In this document: in pieces, positions 50,309 through 59,356 of the stretch
Position numbering within the stretch: position 1 is the first letter of the stretch
Layout: every line of letters starts with the position of its first letter
Assembly: GCA_030148805.1 (NCBI GenBank)
Contig: JASBSS010000020.1
Coordinates: forward strand, 18,959 to 82,958
Direction of reading: 5' to 3'
From: Thiogranum sp.
GTDB taxonomy: Bacteria > Pseudomonadota > Gammaproteobacteria > DSM-19610
Length of the DNA: 64,000 nucleotides
The notes under the pieces: model-generated
What the model was told of the DNA's origin: nothing
Databases searched by the model: none
What the model saw: only the letters and a program-made list of their open reading frames with translations
Position numbers and translations under genes: made by a program

Positions 50309-52597
50309 ATGAAGTTTGCTTATATCGATGTCCTACGAGGACTTCTTCCATTCAGTTTCGTGATCCTGACCGCGTGCGGCGGCGGTTCGGGAACTTCCTC
50401 GGAAATTTCCGCAGGAAACGCGGTCAATCCGCAGCCCCAATCCGGCAAAGTCAACTATATCGCCGGCGCGGGTATCAAGGGGCCGCTGGCGTTCGCGTCG
50501 GTGGAGCTGTACTCGCTTGATGCCCGGTTCAGTGACCTCTACGACAAATCGGCGCCGCTGGCGGTGGCGACGACCAACGCCTACGCTGAAATCACCGGTC
50601 TGGCGGTGCCGCCCAATAGCCGGGCACCCTATGTGCTGGTGGTCGATGGTAGCAACGCCATAGACCGCAATACCGGGCAGGCCCCGGTCATCCAGAAGCT
50701 CGTGACGGTTATCACCCAGGCGGCGCTGGATTCCGGACGCTCGGTCTACGCCACCCCCTACACGACGGTGGCTTACCACATGCTTCGCACGAGCCAGGCG
50801 GGCGGCCGCGGTCTTAGCGCGACCTATTTCAACGGCATTGATTTCGATAAGCCGGTGTTGACGAGGAACGACCCTGCGATCAACTTCGATTGGTCGAAAG
50901 GGGCGCCCGCCGCCGGGGTGGGGGCCGACCACTTCTCGGTGCGCTGGACGGGTCAGGTCAAACCCGAGTACTCCGAACAATACACCTTCTACACTACCAC
51001 GGACGATGGGGTAAGACTTTGGGTCGATGGCAAGTTGCTGATCGATCAGTGGGTCGATCAGCCGGCGAGGGAATATTCGGCGACAATACGCCTGCAAGGC
51101 GGAAAACAGTATCCCATCATGATGGAGTATTACGACGCCACACAGCACGCGGTGGCGAAGTTGCAGTGGTCGAGTGCGAGCCAACAAAAGGCGATCATTC
51201 GCAATCGATTCCTGACCGCCGAGGATGGTTCCGATTCCGAACTCGACCAGCGGATGACGAAATTCAACAAGGTCATTGTCAACGCGCTTGGCTTTGGGAT
51301 TCCCGACAGTGTCGATATCTTCTCCACACCGCCGATCATCTCCCAAGCGACAACCGACGGAGCGCAGCAGCAGCTGGTGGTGGATTATCGAGCGGCCATC
51401 GAAGCGCTCTCCGGTCTGGTCGACAAGATGTCCAAAAAGGCCAACAACGGCCTTAGCACGGACCAGCTGTTGGAACGGCTTGCGATCGATTTGCGCAAGG
51501 ACGGTAAAGTCGACAACAGGGACGGCGGCCAGGCCCTGGATGCCATCGACATAGCCACCTTGACAGATAACCCAATGACCGTATGGATTTCCAACACCCG
51601 CTATCAGGTCAAGGACATCGTGGCGCTCATCGACGATGAACGGGCGCTGGTGGGTAGCGCAGGTAACGTCTTCTTCCAGAAGAAGAATTTATCTGTCGGA
51701 CTGGAACCGGCCGGACTCGGTCAGGTGGTCGAAACGCCGGTCGAGGTGAGCTATCCTGATGCCGTGGGCAAGAAGACCAATGCATTGGTGTTGTCGGGCT
51801 TGATGGTTGCGCCTCCCGTTGGCGGCGAGGTGATCTTTTCCCATGACTTCAACAACGAGACCCCGCACGTTTACACGAGCAAGGACATCAAAAAGACCTG
51901 GAAGGGCTCGTCCGGGGCCAGTCTGCAGCCGAACGCGGTCCGGATCGTCAAGGACCCCGATCCCAGCGGTTCGCGCGGGAACGTGATGCGTGTTTTCTAC
52001 GCGGCCAACCAGACGACGACCGACGGGAACAGCGGATCGCAGTGGCGCACCAAGCTCAAGGGTAACTACGAAGACTTGTATTTTGCCTACGACGTCTACT
52101 TTCCCGAAAATGCCGACTTTGTCCTGGGTGGCAAGTTGCCCGGTCTGATGGGTGGCCCTGTCATTCATGCCGGCGGCAAGCCGGCGAACGGCAAGGATGG
52201 CTGGACCGGGCGTCTCATGTGGCACAAAAACGGATCTGTGCAGAGTTACATGTACGTGGCCAACAACCCGAGCAAGTACGGTTGGAATTTCGACTGGAGT
52301 CTGGGCGCCGAAGGGCAACGCTATCTCAAGCGGGGTCAGTGGAACCGCCTGGAAATGCGCTATGTGATGAATACACCCGGCGTGCCCAACGGGCGGCTGC
52401 AGACCTGGTTCAACGGGAAGCTGGCTTTGGATGCCCAAGGGCTCATGTATCGCATGCCCGGCGGCAAAAACGTAGCGATTGATCAGTTGTTGTTCAGTAC
52501 TTTTTACGGTGGTAAAGCCGACAAATGGGCACCGTCAACTGATCAATATATCTACTTCGACAACTTCGTCGTGTCGACGAAGCCGATCACCCACTGA
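50309..52597 (+). CDS. Surface lipoprotein with PA14 and polysaccharide-lyase-14-like domains (paralogue B)
   Basis: A 762-residue lipoprotein with the signal ending in VILTACGGG (lipobox). It shares an N-terminal domain with paralogue A (GAGIKGPLAFASVELYSLDARF), then a PA14 domain (about 165-300, ATYFNGIDFDKPVLTRNDP). Unlike A, it lacks the DPTVS linker and the choice-of-anchor-D-like domain. It ends in the same lyase-14-like domain (LPGLMGGPVIHAGGKPANG; RLMWHKNGSVQSYMYVANN). ATG 50309 with AGGGAAG upstream is chosen over the earlier in-frame TTG. It is a secreted or anchored polysaccharide-binding or -degrading protein (inference). Confidence 0.85.
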   Translation: MKFAYIDVLRGLLPFSFVILTACGGGSGTSSEISAGNAVNPQPQSGKVNYIAGAGIKGPLAFASVELYSLDARFSDLYDKSAPLAVATTNAYAEITGLAVPPNSRAPYVLVVDGSNAIDRNTGQAPVIQKLVTVITQAALDSGRSVYATPYTTVAYHMLRTSQAGGRGLSATYFNGIDFDKPVLTRNDPAINFDWSKGAPAAGVGADHFSVRWTGQVKPEYSEQYTFYTTTDDGVRLWVDGKLLIDQWVDQPAREYSATIRLQGGKQYPIMMEYYDATQHAVAKLQWSSASQQKAIIRNRFLTAEDGSDSELDQRMTKFNKVIVNALGFGIPDSVDIFSTPPIISQATTDGAQQQLVVDYRAAIEALSGLVDKMSKKANNGLSTDQLLERLAIDLRKDGKVDNRDGGQALDAIDIATLTDNPMTVWISNTRYQVKDIVALIDDERALVGSAGNVFFQKKNLSVGLEPAGLGQVVETPVEVSYPDAVGKKTNALVLSGLMVAPPVGGEVIFSHDFNNETPHVYTSKDIKKTWKGSSGASLQPNAVRIVKDPDPSGSRGNVMRVFYAANQTTTDGNSGSQWRTKLKGNYEDLYFAYDVYFPENADFVLGGKLPGLMGGPVIHAGGKPANGKDGWTGRLMWHKNGSVQSYMYVANNPSKYGWNFDWSLGAEGQRYLKRGQWNRLEMRYVMNTPGVPNGRLQTWFNGKLALDAQGLMYRMPGGKNVAIDQLLFSTFYGGKADKWAPSTDQYIYFDNFVVSTKPITH

Positions 52598-52610
52598 TCG
52601 GCGTCCGGGC

Positions 52611-52656
52611 CAAATGGCTGCCGCCCGACGGTGCGGCAGCCATTTGACTTTTTGTT
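52611..52656 (+). terminator. Rho-independent terminator after paralogue B
   Basis: CAAATGGCTGCCGC pairs perfectly with GCGGCAGCCATTTG (52611-52624 with 52633-52646), followed by ACTTTTTG. It lies 13 bp past the paralogue B stop and overlaps the end of the converging GT gene, so it can serve both directions. Confidence 0.85.
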
Positions 52657-53842
52657 ATTTGAACAGCAATTCATAGGCAGCCAACAACTTCGGCGCCTCG
52701 TATTTCCATTCCAGTTCGTTGGTGACCCGGCGTCTGCCATACTCCCCCATCTCGGCACGCAAGGCCGGATCGTCTATCAATTCCACAATTTTTCCTGCAA
52801 AATCGATCGGGTCGTTCTTTGCCGCGTAAAGCGAGGCCTTCTGCGCCGAAAACCGGCCCTCAGTGAGGTCGAACTGGACGATGGGTTTGCCCAGTGCCAT
52901 GTACTCCATTATCTTGTTCATGGTGGACTTGTCGTTCATTTCGTTGGCGACATCCGGATTGACACAAACGTCGGCGGTGTTGAGCATGTCCAGCAGTTGC
53001 TGATCGGGCACGCGACCGGTGAAAGTCACATAATCCTCGATGCCCAACGAACGGGCGTAGGCTTTCATCTCCTCCAGCGAGGTGCCGCCGCCGACCAGCC
53101 CGAACTGGATGTCTTGTCGGTTCATCTCATGGACGATGTGCTGCGCCGCCCGGAGCAGATAATCGATCCCTTCCTGCTCGCCCATGACGCCTACGTAGCC
53201 GACAAGGAACTTACGGCCGTTTTTCAGTGCCTCCACCGGGGGGGTGATTTTCAGGCGGTCGATTTTAGGGCCACTGCGGACGACAAACACCCGATCAGGC
53301 GGCATTTTGCCGCGCTCTATGGCGATTTTCCGGTAGGAGGCGTTGGTGGCGATGGAGACGTCGGCAAAATAAAAGGTCGCCCGCTCCCACCACAGCATCA
53401 CCTTGTAGAAAAAGTCCCGTTTGCCGAATTTCGCTTCATAGAGCTCCGGATTGATGTCGTGATGATCAAACAGGAACTTCTTGCCGAATAACTTGAAAAA
53501 GGCCCCAATAATGAAAATATTGTCGGGAGGATTGCAGGCGTGGATGGCATCGAAGCCGGTGGTCAGGAACACGCGCCAGCTCAGTACGAATTGCCAGAAG
53601 AGGGCGGCCGAATATTCCACGGCGTAACCGGCCGCACCCTTCGCCTCGGTGGGAAGGTTATGGCGGTATATCCGAATGCCATCGATTTCCTCGAATTTCT
53701 TTTCGTAGCCGACGCCGGTCGGACAGATGATGGAGACTTCATACCCGGCGGCCGAAAGGGTGGTCGCTTCCTGCCATACGCGCCGATCGAAGGGCGAGGG
53801 CAGATTCTCCACGATGATGAGGATTCTTTTCTTCGTTGTCAT
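52655..53842 (-). CDS. Glycosyltransferase family 4
   Basis: A 395-residue GT-B enzyme. The N-terminus ILIIVENLPSPFDRRVWQEATTL and HACNPPDNIFIIGAFFKLFGKKF are typical of the WbuB/WcaI-like subgroup. The donor half has VGYVGVMGEQEGIDYLLRAA, FGLVGGGTSLEEMKAYAR and NEMNDKSTMNKIMEYMALGKPIV with the E-x-G motif. It is the last gene of the leftward algD operon, 21 bp after algD. Confidence 0.92.
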   Translation of the reverse strand: MTTKKRILIIVENLPSPFDRRVWQEATTLSAAGYEVSIICPTGVGYEKKFEEIDGIRIYRHNLPTEAKGAAGYAVEYSAALFWQFVLSWRVFLTTGFDAIHACNPPDNIFIIGAFFKLFGKKFLFDHHDINPELYEAKFGKRDFFYKVMLWWERATFYFADVSIATNASYRKIAIERGKMPPDRVFVVRSGPKIDRLKITPPVEALKNGRKFLVGYVGVMGEQEGIDYLLRAAQHIVHEMNRQDIQFGLVGGGTSLEEMKAYARSLGIEDYVTFTGRVPDQQLLDMLNTADVCVNPDVANEMNDKSTMNKIMEYMALGKPIVQFDLTEGRFSAQKASLYAAKNDPIDFAGKIVELIDDPALRAEMGEYGRRRVTNELEWKYEAPKLLAAYELLFK

Positions 53843-53863
53843 CGCTCCGGCCGCCCGTTTCCG

Positions 53864-55177
53864 TTACCAGCAGATGCCATCGTATCTGTCGCTCTCGGGC
53901 AACCTGTCGCCCAGTCTCACGAAATCGACAATCACCTGCGAGCCGTTCAAGCGGGCATCGATATCGGCAAATTCCTTTGAACCATTGCCGATGATAATGG
54001 TTTCCGAGCGTGAGAGAACCTCATCGATACTTTCTACCATGAGTTTGGAAATGTGCGGAATCTTGTTGAGAATGTAGTCCTTGTTCGCACCCACCAGGCT
54101 CGCGATCCGGACATTCTTATCGTATAGACACAGCTCGTAGCCTTTTCCGATGAGTCTCTCAATGACTTCAACCATCGGACTCTCGCGCAAGTCGTCGGTA
54201 CCGGCCTTGAAGCTGAAACCCAGGATCCCGACTTTCTTGTTCCCCTTGTCGGTGACCATGGCGATCCCTTTTTCCACTTGTGCCTGGTTGCTGGGAATGA
54301 TGGCATTGAGTATCGGCGTGTTGACATCCATGGAGCGGGCCTTGTAGGTCAGCGCCCGGACGTCCTTGGGCAGGCAGGATCCGCCGAAGGCGAATCCGGG
54401 CTTCATGTAATAAGGCGAGAGATTGAGTTTGGTGTCGGTGCAGAAGATGTTCATGACTTCGTGTCCGTCGATACCCAGGGCCTTGCTGATGTTTCCGATT
54501 TCGTTGGCGAACCCGACTTTCAGCGCATGCCAGACGTTGTCCGTGTATTTCACCATTTCGGCGGTTTCAACGCTGGTGCGAATCAAAGGGGCGTCCAGGT
54601 GTTCGTAGATGCGGGCCAGTTGATCGCCCGCCTTCGAGTCCGTTTCGCCTATCACCGTCTTGGGGGGGTTGTAGTAGTCGTACACCGCCGTGCTCTCGCG
54701 CAGAAACTCGGGGTTGTTGCACACACCGAAGTCGACACCGGCTTTTTTCCCGGAGTACTCTTCGAGCGTCGGGATTACCACTGCGCGCATGCTGCCGGGC
54801 AGCATGGTGCTGCGTGCCACCACCACGTGAAAAGCGTCCTTTGACTTCAGGGCGGAACCTATCTGTTCGCAGACAGCGCGTACGTACTTCAAGTCGAGGC
54901 TGCCGTTCGCCTGGCTTGGTGTGCCGACGCAGATCAGTGATATTTCCGAATTCTCGATGGCGTGCTGCACATCGGTAGTGGCGCTCAGGCGACGGTCTTT
55001 TACCGCCGTGGCTATGATTTCGCCGATGTCTTCCTCTATGACAGGTGTCTGGCCTGCGTTGATGAGATCAACCTTGGGCTGGTAGGGGTCAACCCCAATG
55101 ACAGTGTGCCCGTCCTGCGCGAGACACCCGGCTGACACCGCGCCCACGTAGCCAAGTCCGAAAATACTGATCTCCAT
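53864..55177 (-). CDS. algD: GDP-mannose 6-dehydrogenase (AlgD)
   Basis: A 437-residue NAD-dependent enzyme oxidising GDP-mannose to GDP-mannuronate, the committed step to mannuronic-acid polymers. The N-terminus MEISIFGLGYVGAVSAGCL is the AlgD-type NAD site. CVGTPSQANGSLDL, GVCNNPEFLRESTAVYDYYN and the active-site GFAFGGSCLPKDVRALTY (Cys268, the same number as in Pseudomonas AlgD) match strongly, as does SFKAGTDDLRESPMVE. UDP-glucose dehydrogenase is less likely because of these AlgD-specific stretches. No alg8/alg44 or epimerase genes are seen, so this is a GDP-mannuronate donor for a mixed polymer. Confidence 0.93.
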   Translation of the reverse strand: MEISIFGLGYVGAVSAGCLAQDGHTVIGVDPYQPKVDLINAGQTPVIEEDIGEIIATAVKDRRLSATTDVQHAIENSEISLICVGTPSQANGSLDLKYVRAVCEQIGSALKSKDAFHVVVARSTMLPGSMRAVVIPTLEEYSGKKAGVDFGVCNNPEFLRESTAVYDYYNPPKTVIGETDSKAGDQLARIYEHLDAPLIRTSVETAEMVKYTDNVWHALKVGFANEIGNISKALGIDGHEVMNIFCTDTKLNLSPYYMKPGFAFGGSCLPKDVRALTYKARSMDVNTPILNAIIPSNQAQVEKGIAMVTDKGNKKVGILGFSFKAGTDDLRESPMVEVIERLIGKGYELCLYDKNVRIASLVGANKDYILNKIPHISKLMVESIDEVLSRSETIIIGNGSKEFADIDARLNGSQVIVDFVRLGDRLPESDRYDGICW

Positions 55178-55266
55178 GGTACCATCCTATAAGTCAATCT
55201 GACTGAAAAATGAAAAGCGCGCCGTCGCTCGACCGCGCTCGCTGACCGATAACGGATCGGCGAGGG

Positions 55267-56265
55267 TTACTTGTCCAGGGCGAGCATCTGTTCAACCTGG
55301 TCTATCTCTTCTTTGAGTCGCATCTCGAATTTGTTCTTGAAACCAAGAATCCGTTGCCTTAGCACATCGCGCGTCGCCAGGGCGGTGCGGACCCCCTCGC
55401 TAATACCGGCGGCATCATTGGCGATATATACCGGTACGTCCTCGTACAAGCGTCGTGTCGTCTGCAGATCCGATACGATAAGCGGTACCCCCAGGACAAT
55501 GGCCTCGGATGCGGCGCTGGGTTGGGTTCCTTCCCGTGTCGTCATAACCAATACCGCCGATGCCTGGGAGAACAGCGCATTGAAATCACCGTCGTCCAGA
55601 TAGCCGGTCAGAACCAGGTTCGATGGTACCCGGTCCCTGATCTCCTGCGGCAGCCGCTCGGCGAACCAGGTCATCAGAAATTTGACCGCGGGCAAGGATT
55701 CGGCGGCCTGGAAAAGCTCTTCTATCGGTTCGTCGGGGGAGAAGCTCCATGGCACCATGACATAGTCACCCGCTCCGGTATCGGCGATGTCGGCCGCCTT
55801 GCGGCGGTTGTCCATCTCCAATTGTGGGAGCGGGTCGCGAAGCGTGATGGTTTTCAGGCCGAGTCGAAGAGCCTGTTGCTCCACGTCTTCATTATGCACC
55901 AGCGCGGCGTCGGCGTTGCGCAGCAAGCTCAAGGCGAACGGCCACTTCAGCCATTTGCTGTAGATCATCGCATTGTGACAGTCGGCCACCAGGCGACACT
56001 TGGTAAAATAACAATAAGTCGCCGCAAGATACAAAACCGGAGTGGGGGGGAGCTGGATGAAGAGGATTTCCGGTTTGCAGCGGATCATATCGCGAAGGGT
56101 TCCCGCCGTTTTGAAGACATAAGACAAGGCTTTATGAAACTTGCTCTTCTCTTCCCAGTCGGCGTAATAGTATTTTATTTCCAGGTCAAAGCATCTCGCG
56201 AGGGATTCGCTTCTGCGCTGAAAGATACGCCAAACGATGAACAGGCCTTTCTCAGATGATGGCAT
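55267..56265 (-). CDS. Glycosyltransferase (GT-B fold, GT4-like)
   Basis: A 332-residue glycosyltransferase-like protein starting at ATG 56265 (GGAAG upstream on the minus strand); the frame is open further upstream. The N-terminal domain has the acceptor-side VADCHNAMIYSKWLKWP. The donor side has LTGYLDDGDFNALFSQASAVLVMTTREGTQPSAASEAIVLGVPLIVSD, the position of the E-x7-E motif. It lies between the GT2 gene and algD. Donor unknown, with GDP-mannuronate possible from context. Confidence 0.82.
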   Translation of the reverse strand: MPSSEKGLFIVWRIFQRRSESLARCFDLEIKYYYADWEEKSKFHKALSYVFKTAGTLRDMIRCKPEILFIQLPPTPVLYLAATYCYFTKCRLVADCHNAMIYSKWLKWPFALSLLRNADAALVHNEDVEQQALRLGLKTITLRDPLPQLEMDNRRKAADIADTGAGDYVMVPWSFSPDEPIEELFQAAESLPAVKFLMTWFAERLPQEIRDRVPSNLVLTGYLDDGDFNALFSQASAVLVMTTREGTQPSAASEAIVLGVPLIVSDLQTTRRLYEDVPVYIANDAAGISEGVRTALATRDVLRQRILGFKNKFEMRLKEEIDQVEQMLALDK

Positions 56266-56343
56266 GTTTCTTCCGTATTGTCCGGGATTGTGCGGCCGGG
56301 CCGGCAAGATTCCGCCGCGAGGTTGGCGCTGCCAGGCAAGTCA

Positions 56344-57216
56344 TCATGGCTTCAAGGTCTGCAGCGCGATTTTCACGTAAGGCCAGAGCAGGTGCGCGGG
56401 CCACCAGGGTCCCCGATGCCGGCGCATGTAAATGGCATAGTCATGGAACTGCATCCCCTGTGGGCTATTGAGTTTGCGTATCCTTTCCAGGGCGGGCAGG
56501 CTGCGGTCCTCCCAGGTTCCCGCTATCGGGTTCTCCTTGCATTGTCCTAGATAACCCGGAGCCAGCCACACCGTGCAGCCCGCCTTCAACGCGCGAAAGC
56601 AATAATCGTGGTCTCCCCAGCGGTGGAGGAAGACAGGGTCGAGGTTGCCGACTTTCCGCACCACCGCGTCGGGGATCAGCACACAATTCCCGTTGGTGGC
56701 GTGACAGGGGGTCAATTCATCGGTGGGCGCGATGCGCTCCAGTCGCACACGTCCCAGTTTCGATCGGTGGCGTCTGACGCCACCATACGAGAAGGCGCCT
56801 GTGTCGGGGTCCTGCATGGCGCTGCCGATGATGCTGGCTCCGTCGCCCTGCTGACTGAGCAGGCGATGTGAGCGGATGAGGGTCTGCAGCGCGTTCGGGT
56901 ACAGGATACTGTCGTCGTTCAACCAAAGGTAGTAATCAAAACCCTGTTCGATGGCGGCGGAGAAGGACTGAAACATGCCGCGATTCCAGTATAGCGATCC
57001 ATCGCCGGGCAAAATGCGTACATCGGGAAACTCCTCGCCCACGGCTTGCGAGGTGCCATCGGTACTGCCGTCATCCAACAGGAAGACGGATAGGGTGACT
57101 TCGCCGTCCAGGGTCTGCTGCTCCAGGGCGCGCAAGCAGGCGAGCGTGTGGGACCTGCGATTGTGGCAAGCCATGATGACCGCCAGACGGGTTGGGCCGG
57201 AAGTGCAGTTATCCAT
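56344..57216 (-). CDS. Glycosyltransferase family 2 (rhamnosyltransferase-like)
   Basis: A 290-residue GT2 enzyme. AVIMACHNRRSHTLACLRALEQQ begins the GT-A domain. VFLLDDGSTDGTSQAV is the first Asp site and LWLNDDSILYP the DxD-like motif. YGGVRRHRSKLGRVRLERI and HATNGNCVLIPDAVVRKVGNLDPVFLHRWGDHDYCFRA are typical of the rhamnosyltransferase-like group. It is the first gene of the leftward algD operon. Confidence 0.9.
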   Translation of the reverse strand: MDNCTSGPTRLAVIMACHNRRSHTLACLRALEQQTLDGEVTLSVFLLDDGSTDGTSQAVGEEFPDVRILPGDGSLYWNRGMFQSFSAAIEQGFDYYLWLNDDSILYPNALQTLIRSHRLLSQQGDGASIIGSAMQDPDTGAFSYGGVRRHRSKLGRVRLERIAPTDELTPCHATNGNCVLIPDAVVRKVGNLDPVFLHRWGDHDYCFRALKAGCTVWLAPGYLGQCKENPIAGTWEDRSLPALERIRKLNSPQGMQFHDYAIYMRRHRGPWWPAHLLWPYVKIALQTLKP

Positions 57217-57562
57217 GGGTCGTAATACTGAGCTTTGTTCTATCTGTCTGGGTTATAAGCATTTATTGAACAGCAATAGCAGGTGTTCGCCACCGTGGGA
57301 CCGACGCGGCGCAGCTTCATTCTTGCAATGCAATTCAGGAAAACCGTGACCCCATGTCTCCCTGTCGGGCGGAAAACCGGGCAGAGCCCGCGAGTCAGGA
57401 TCTTGTCATCGGTGCCGATATTAGACCATTATTTAAAGATGTATGTAAATATTTGTTAAGTCTAAAATAGCCCCTTATGACATTGTAATATCTGGTAACT
57501 TGCATCAGACCGTCGAAAACATTTACATTCCGGCGGTTGGGGGACCGGGCCCGAGGAGATTT
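57217..57562. other. Divergent promoter region between two GT2 genes
   Basis: About 350 bp between the leftward algD operon and the rightward GT2-deacetylase unit. The part from 57420 to 57500 is AT-rich (ATTTAAAGATGTATGTAAAT) and fits promoter DNA. No gene seen. Confidence 0.5.
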
Positions 57563-58465
57563 GTGTTTCACATGAACGGAGTCAGCGACGGAGAAGCCGT
57601 GGAATTGAGCGTGATGGTCGCCTGTTATAACGGCGCCTCGACGTTGGCGGAACAATTGGACAGTCTGGCGGCGCAGCGCTGGGACCGGCCGTGGGAAATC
57701 GTCTTCATCGACAATCGCTCGACCGACGATTCCCTGAAGATCGCCACTGCCTATGCGCAGCGTCTGCAGAATTTCAGAATCGTGGATGCTTCCGAGAAAC
57801 AGGGGAAGTCTTTTGCGCTGAACAAAGGCATCCTGGCCGCCAAGGGGACTGCCATCGCCTTTGCCGACGCCGACGACGTGGTGGCGCCTGGGTGGCTGGC
57901 GGCCATCGGCGAGGCGTTGCAACAACACGAACTCGTGGCCGTGCGCTGTGATGTCGAGACACTCAACACCCATGAACACCGGATGTACCGCAACAGTCTG
58001 CAGTCGGAAGGGTTGCAGACCATCCATTATCCTCCCTATCTTCCCCATGCTGGCGGCGGCACTATCGGGATCCGCCGCGATTTGCACTTCAAAATCGGTG
58101 GATTCGACGAAACGCTTCCTTACCTGGAAGACACGGACTATGTCTGGAAGGCGCAGCTGGCTGGCGCGAAGTTCCACTTCGTCCCGGAAGCCGTGGTCCG
58201 GGTGCGCTACCGGATGACGCTGGCAGACATTTATCGGCAAAAAAGAAACTACGCCGAGTACAACGTTCTTCTGTCCAAACGCTATCGGTCATATGGTCCA
58301 CCGATGGCGCGGCCCTGGAGAAAGTATTTCCGCGATTGGAGACTGCTCATCCGCAATGCGCGCAAACTGAGAGCAGGATCGTCGCGCGCCCCCTGGGTGG
58401 GCCAGTTGGGGACGCTCGTGGGGAAAGCCCGGGGGGTTCTGAAATACCGCGTCCCACCCACATGA
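57563..58465 (+). CDS. Glycosyltransferase family 2
   Basis: A 300-residue GT2 enzyme. The start is GTG 57563 (GAGGAG 4 bp upstream) or ATG 57572; a longer reading from TTG 57500 has no RBS. LSVMVACYNGASTLAEQLDSL, EIVFIDNRSTDDSLKIA and FADADDVVAPGWLAAIG (DxD-like) are the GT-A motifs. HAGGGTIGIRRDLHFKIGGF and EDTDYVWKAQLAG are the acceptor/Trp regions. It is 40 bp before the deacetylase gene. Confidence 0.9.
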   Translation: MFHMNGVSDGEAVELSVMVACYNGASTLAEQLDSLAAQRWDRPWEIVFIDNRSTDDSLKIATAYAQRLQNFRIVDASEKQGKSFALNKGILAAKGTAIAFADADDVVAPGWLAAIGEALQQHELVAVRCDVETLNTHEHRMYRNSLQSEGLQTIHYPPYLPHAGGGTIGIRRDLHFKIGGFDETLPYLEDTDYVWKAQLAGAKFHFVPEAVVRVRYRMTLADIYRQKRNYAEYNVLLSKRYRSYGPPMARPWRKYFRDWRLLIRNARKLRAGSSRAPWVGQLGTLVGKARGVLKYRVPPT

Positions 58466-58505
58466 GCGCTTCCAAAAACTCCCATCCTGGATATCATCCC
58501 CGGAC

Positions 58506-59288
58506 ATGTATCTGAAACTCAAAAAATGTGTGAATGAATTCCTCGGTCTGGGCACGTTGGTGCGTGTGGTGACCGATAAGCCCGTCGTGGCGCTGACCTT
58601 CGACGACGGGCCGAGTCCCGATTACACCCCGACGCTTCTGCGTATTCTCGAGGAGCATGGTGCGTTGGCCACCTTCTTTGTCGTCGGTGAGAAAGCCGCG
58701 CGCTATCCGCAGTTGATCCAGGAGATGGTTTCCCGCGGACATTGCGTTGGCAACCATTCCTGGGACCATCCCTCTTTTCCCACCCTGAGCGGCCTTGAGC
58801 GGCGGCGTCAGATGAAACAATGCGCCGAGATTCTCCCGCGTCAGGACCCCTTGCTCTTTCGCCCGCCGTTCGGTCATCAGACGGTGATGTCGCGCCTGGA
58901 TGCCAGGCGAATGGGGTATGAGGTCGTCACCTGGACGGCCATGGCCGGGGACTGGCAGGACCATAGTGCCGCCCGGCTGTTGCGTAACCTGGAAGAGAAA
59001 ATCCGCCCCGGCAACATCATACTGCTGCACGACGCGCTGTTCAGTACGCAGAATTCCGCCTTTCTGGATCGCACCGCCACCTTGCAGGCGGTGCAAGAAC
59101 TGTTGGAAACCTACAGCGATTACGAATTCGTCACCGTGCCGCGCTTGCTGCGGATGGGCCGCCCGGTACGCGTGCCCTGGTATCGCCAGGGAGATCGCGC
59201 CTGGCTCGATAGCCTGAAAACCGAGGACGCGTTGACGGGCAGCGGTAGCGACCCTGCCGCCACGGCGGCGGAAAACCTGGCGGACTAG
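58506..59288 (+). CDS. NodB-type polysaccharide deacetylase
   Basis: A 260-residue carbohydrate esterase 4-like protein. Motifs: ALTFDDGPSPDYTP (motif 1), HSWDHPSF (motif 2, His-Ser-x-x-His metal pair), RPPFGHQT (motif 3), and NIILLHDALF (motif 5). No signal peptide is visible; the first 24 residues (MYLKLKKCVNEFLGLGTLVR) could be a weak membrane association. It removes acetyl groups from N-acetylsugars or O-acetylated glycans. Probably cotranscribed with the preceding GT2 gene. Substrate: a lipid-linked intermediate or the polymer (inference). Confidence 0.9.
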   Translation: MYLKLKKCVNEFLGLGTLVRVVTDKPVVALTFDDGPSPDYTPTLLRILEEHGALATFFVVGEKAARYPQLIQEMVSRGHCVGNHSWDHPSFPTLSGLERRRQMKQCAEILPRQDPLLFRPPFGHQTVMSRLDARRMGYEVVTWTAMAGDWQDHSAARLLRNLEEKIRPGNIILLHDALFSTQNSAFLDRTATLQAVQELLETYSDYEFVTVPRLLRMGRPVRVPWYRQGDRAWLDSLKTEDALTGSGSDPAATAAENLAD

Positions 59289-59293
59289 TGAAG

Positions 59294-59327
59294 CGAAGCA
59301 GCCGGATCTGAACGTCCGGCTGCTTCG
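59294..59327. terminator. Perfect 13-bp stem-loop between convergent genes
   Basis: CGAAGCAGCCGGA pairs with TCCGGCTGCTTCG around an 8-nt loop, just after the deacetylase stop (59288) and 30 bp before the end of the leftward gene at 59357. No T-run on either side; it may stop transcription from both directions. Confidence 0.7.
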
Positions 59328-59356
59328 TCAAGCACCTGTCCGAAGAGAGGCGGTAG

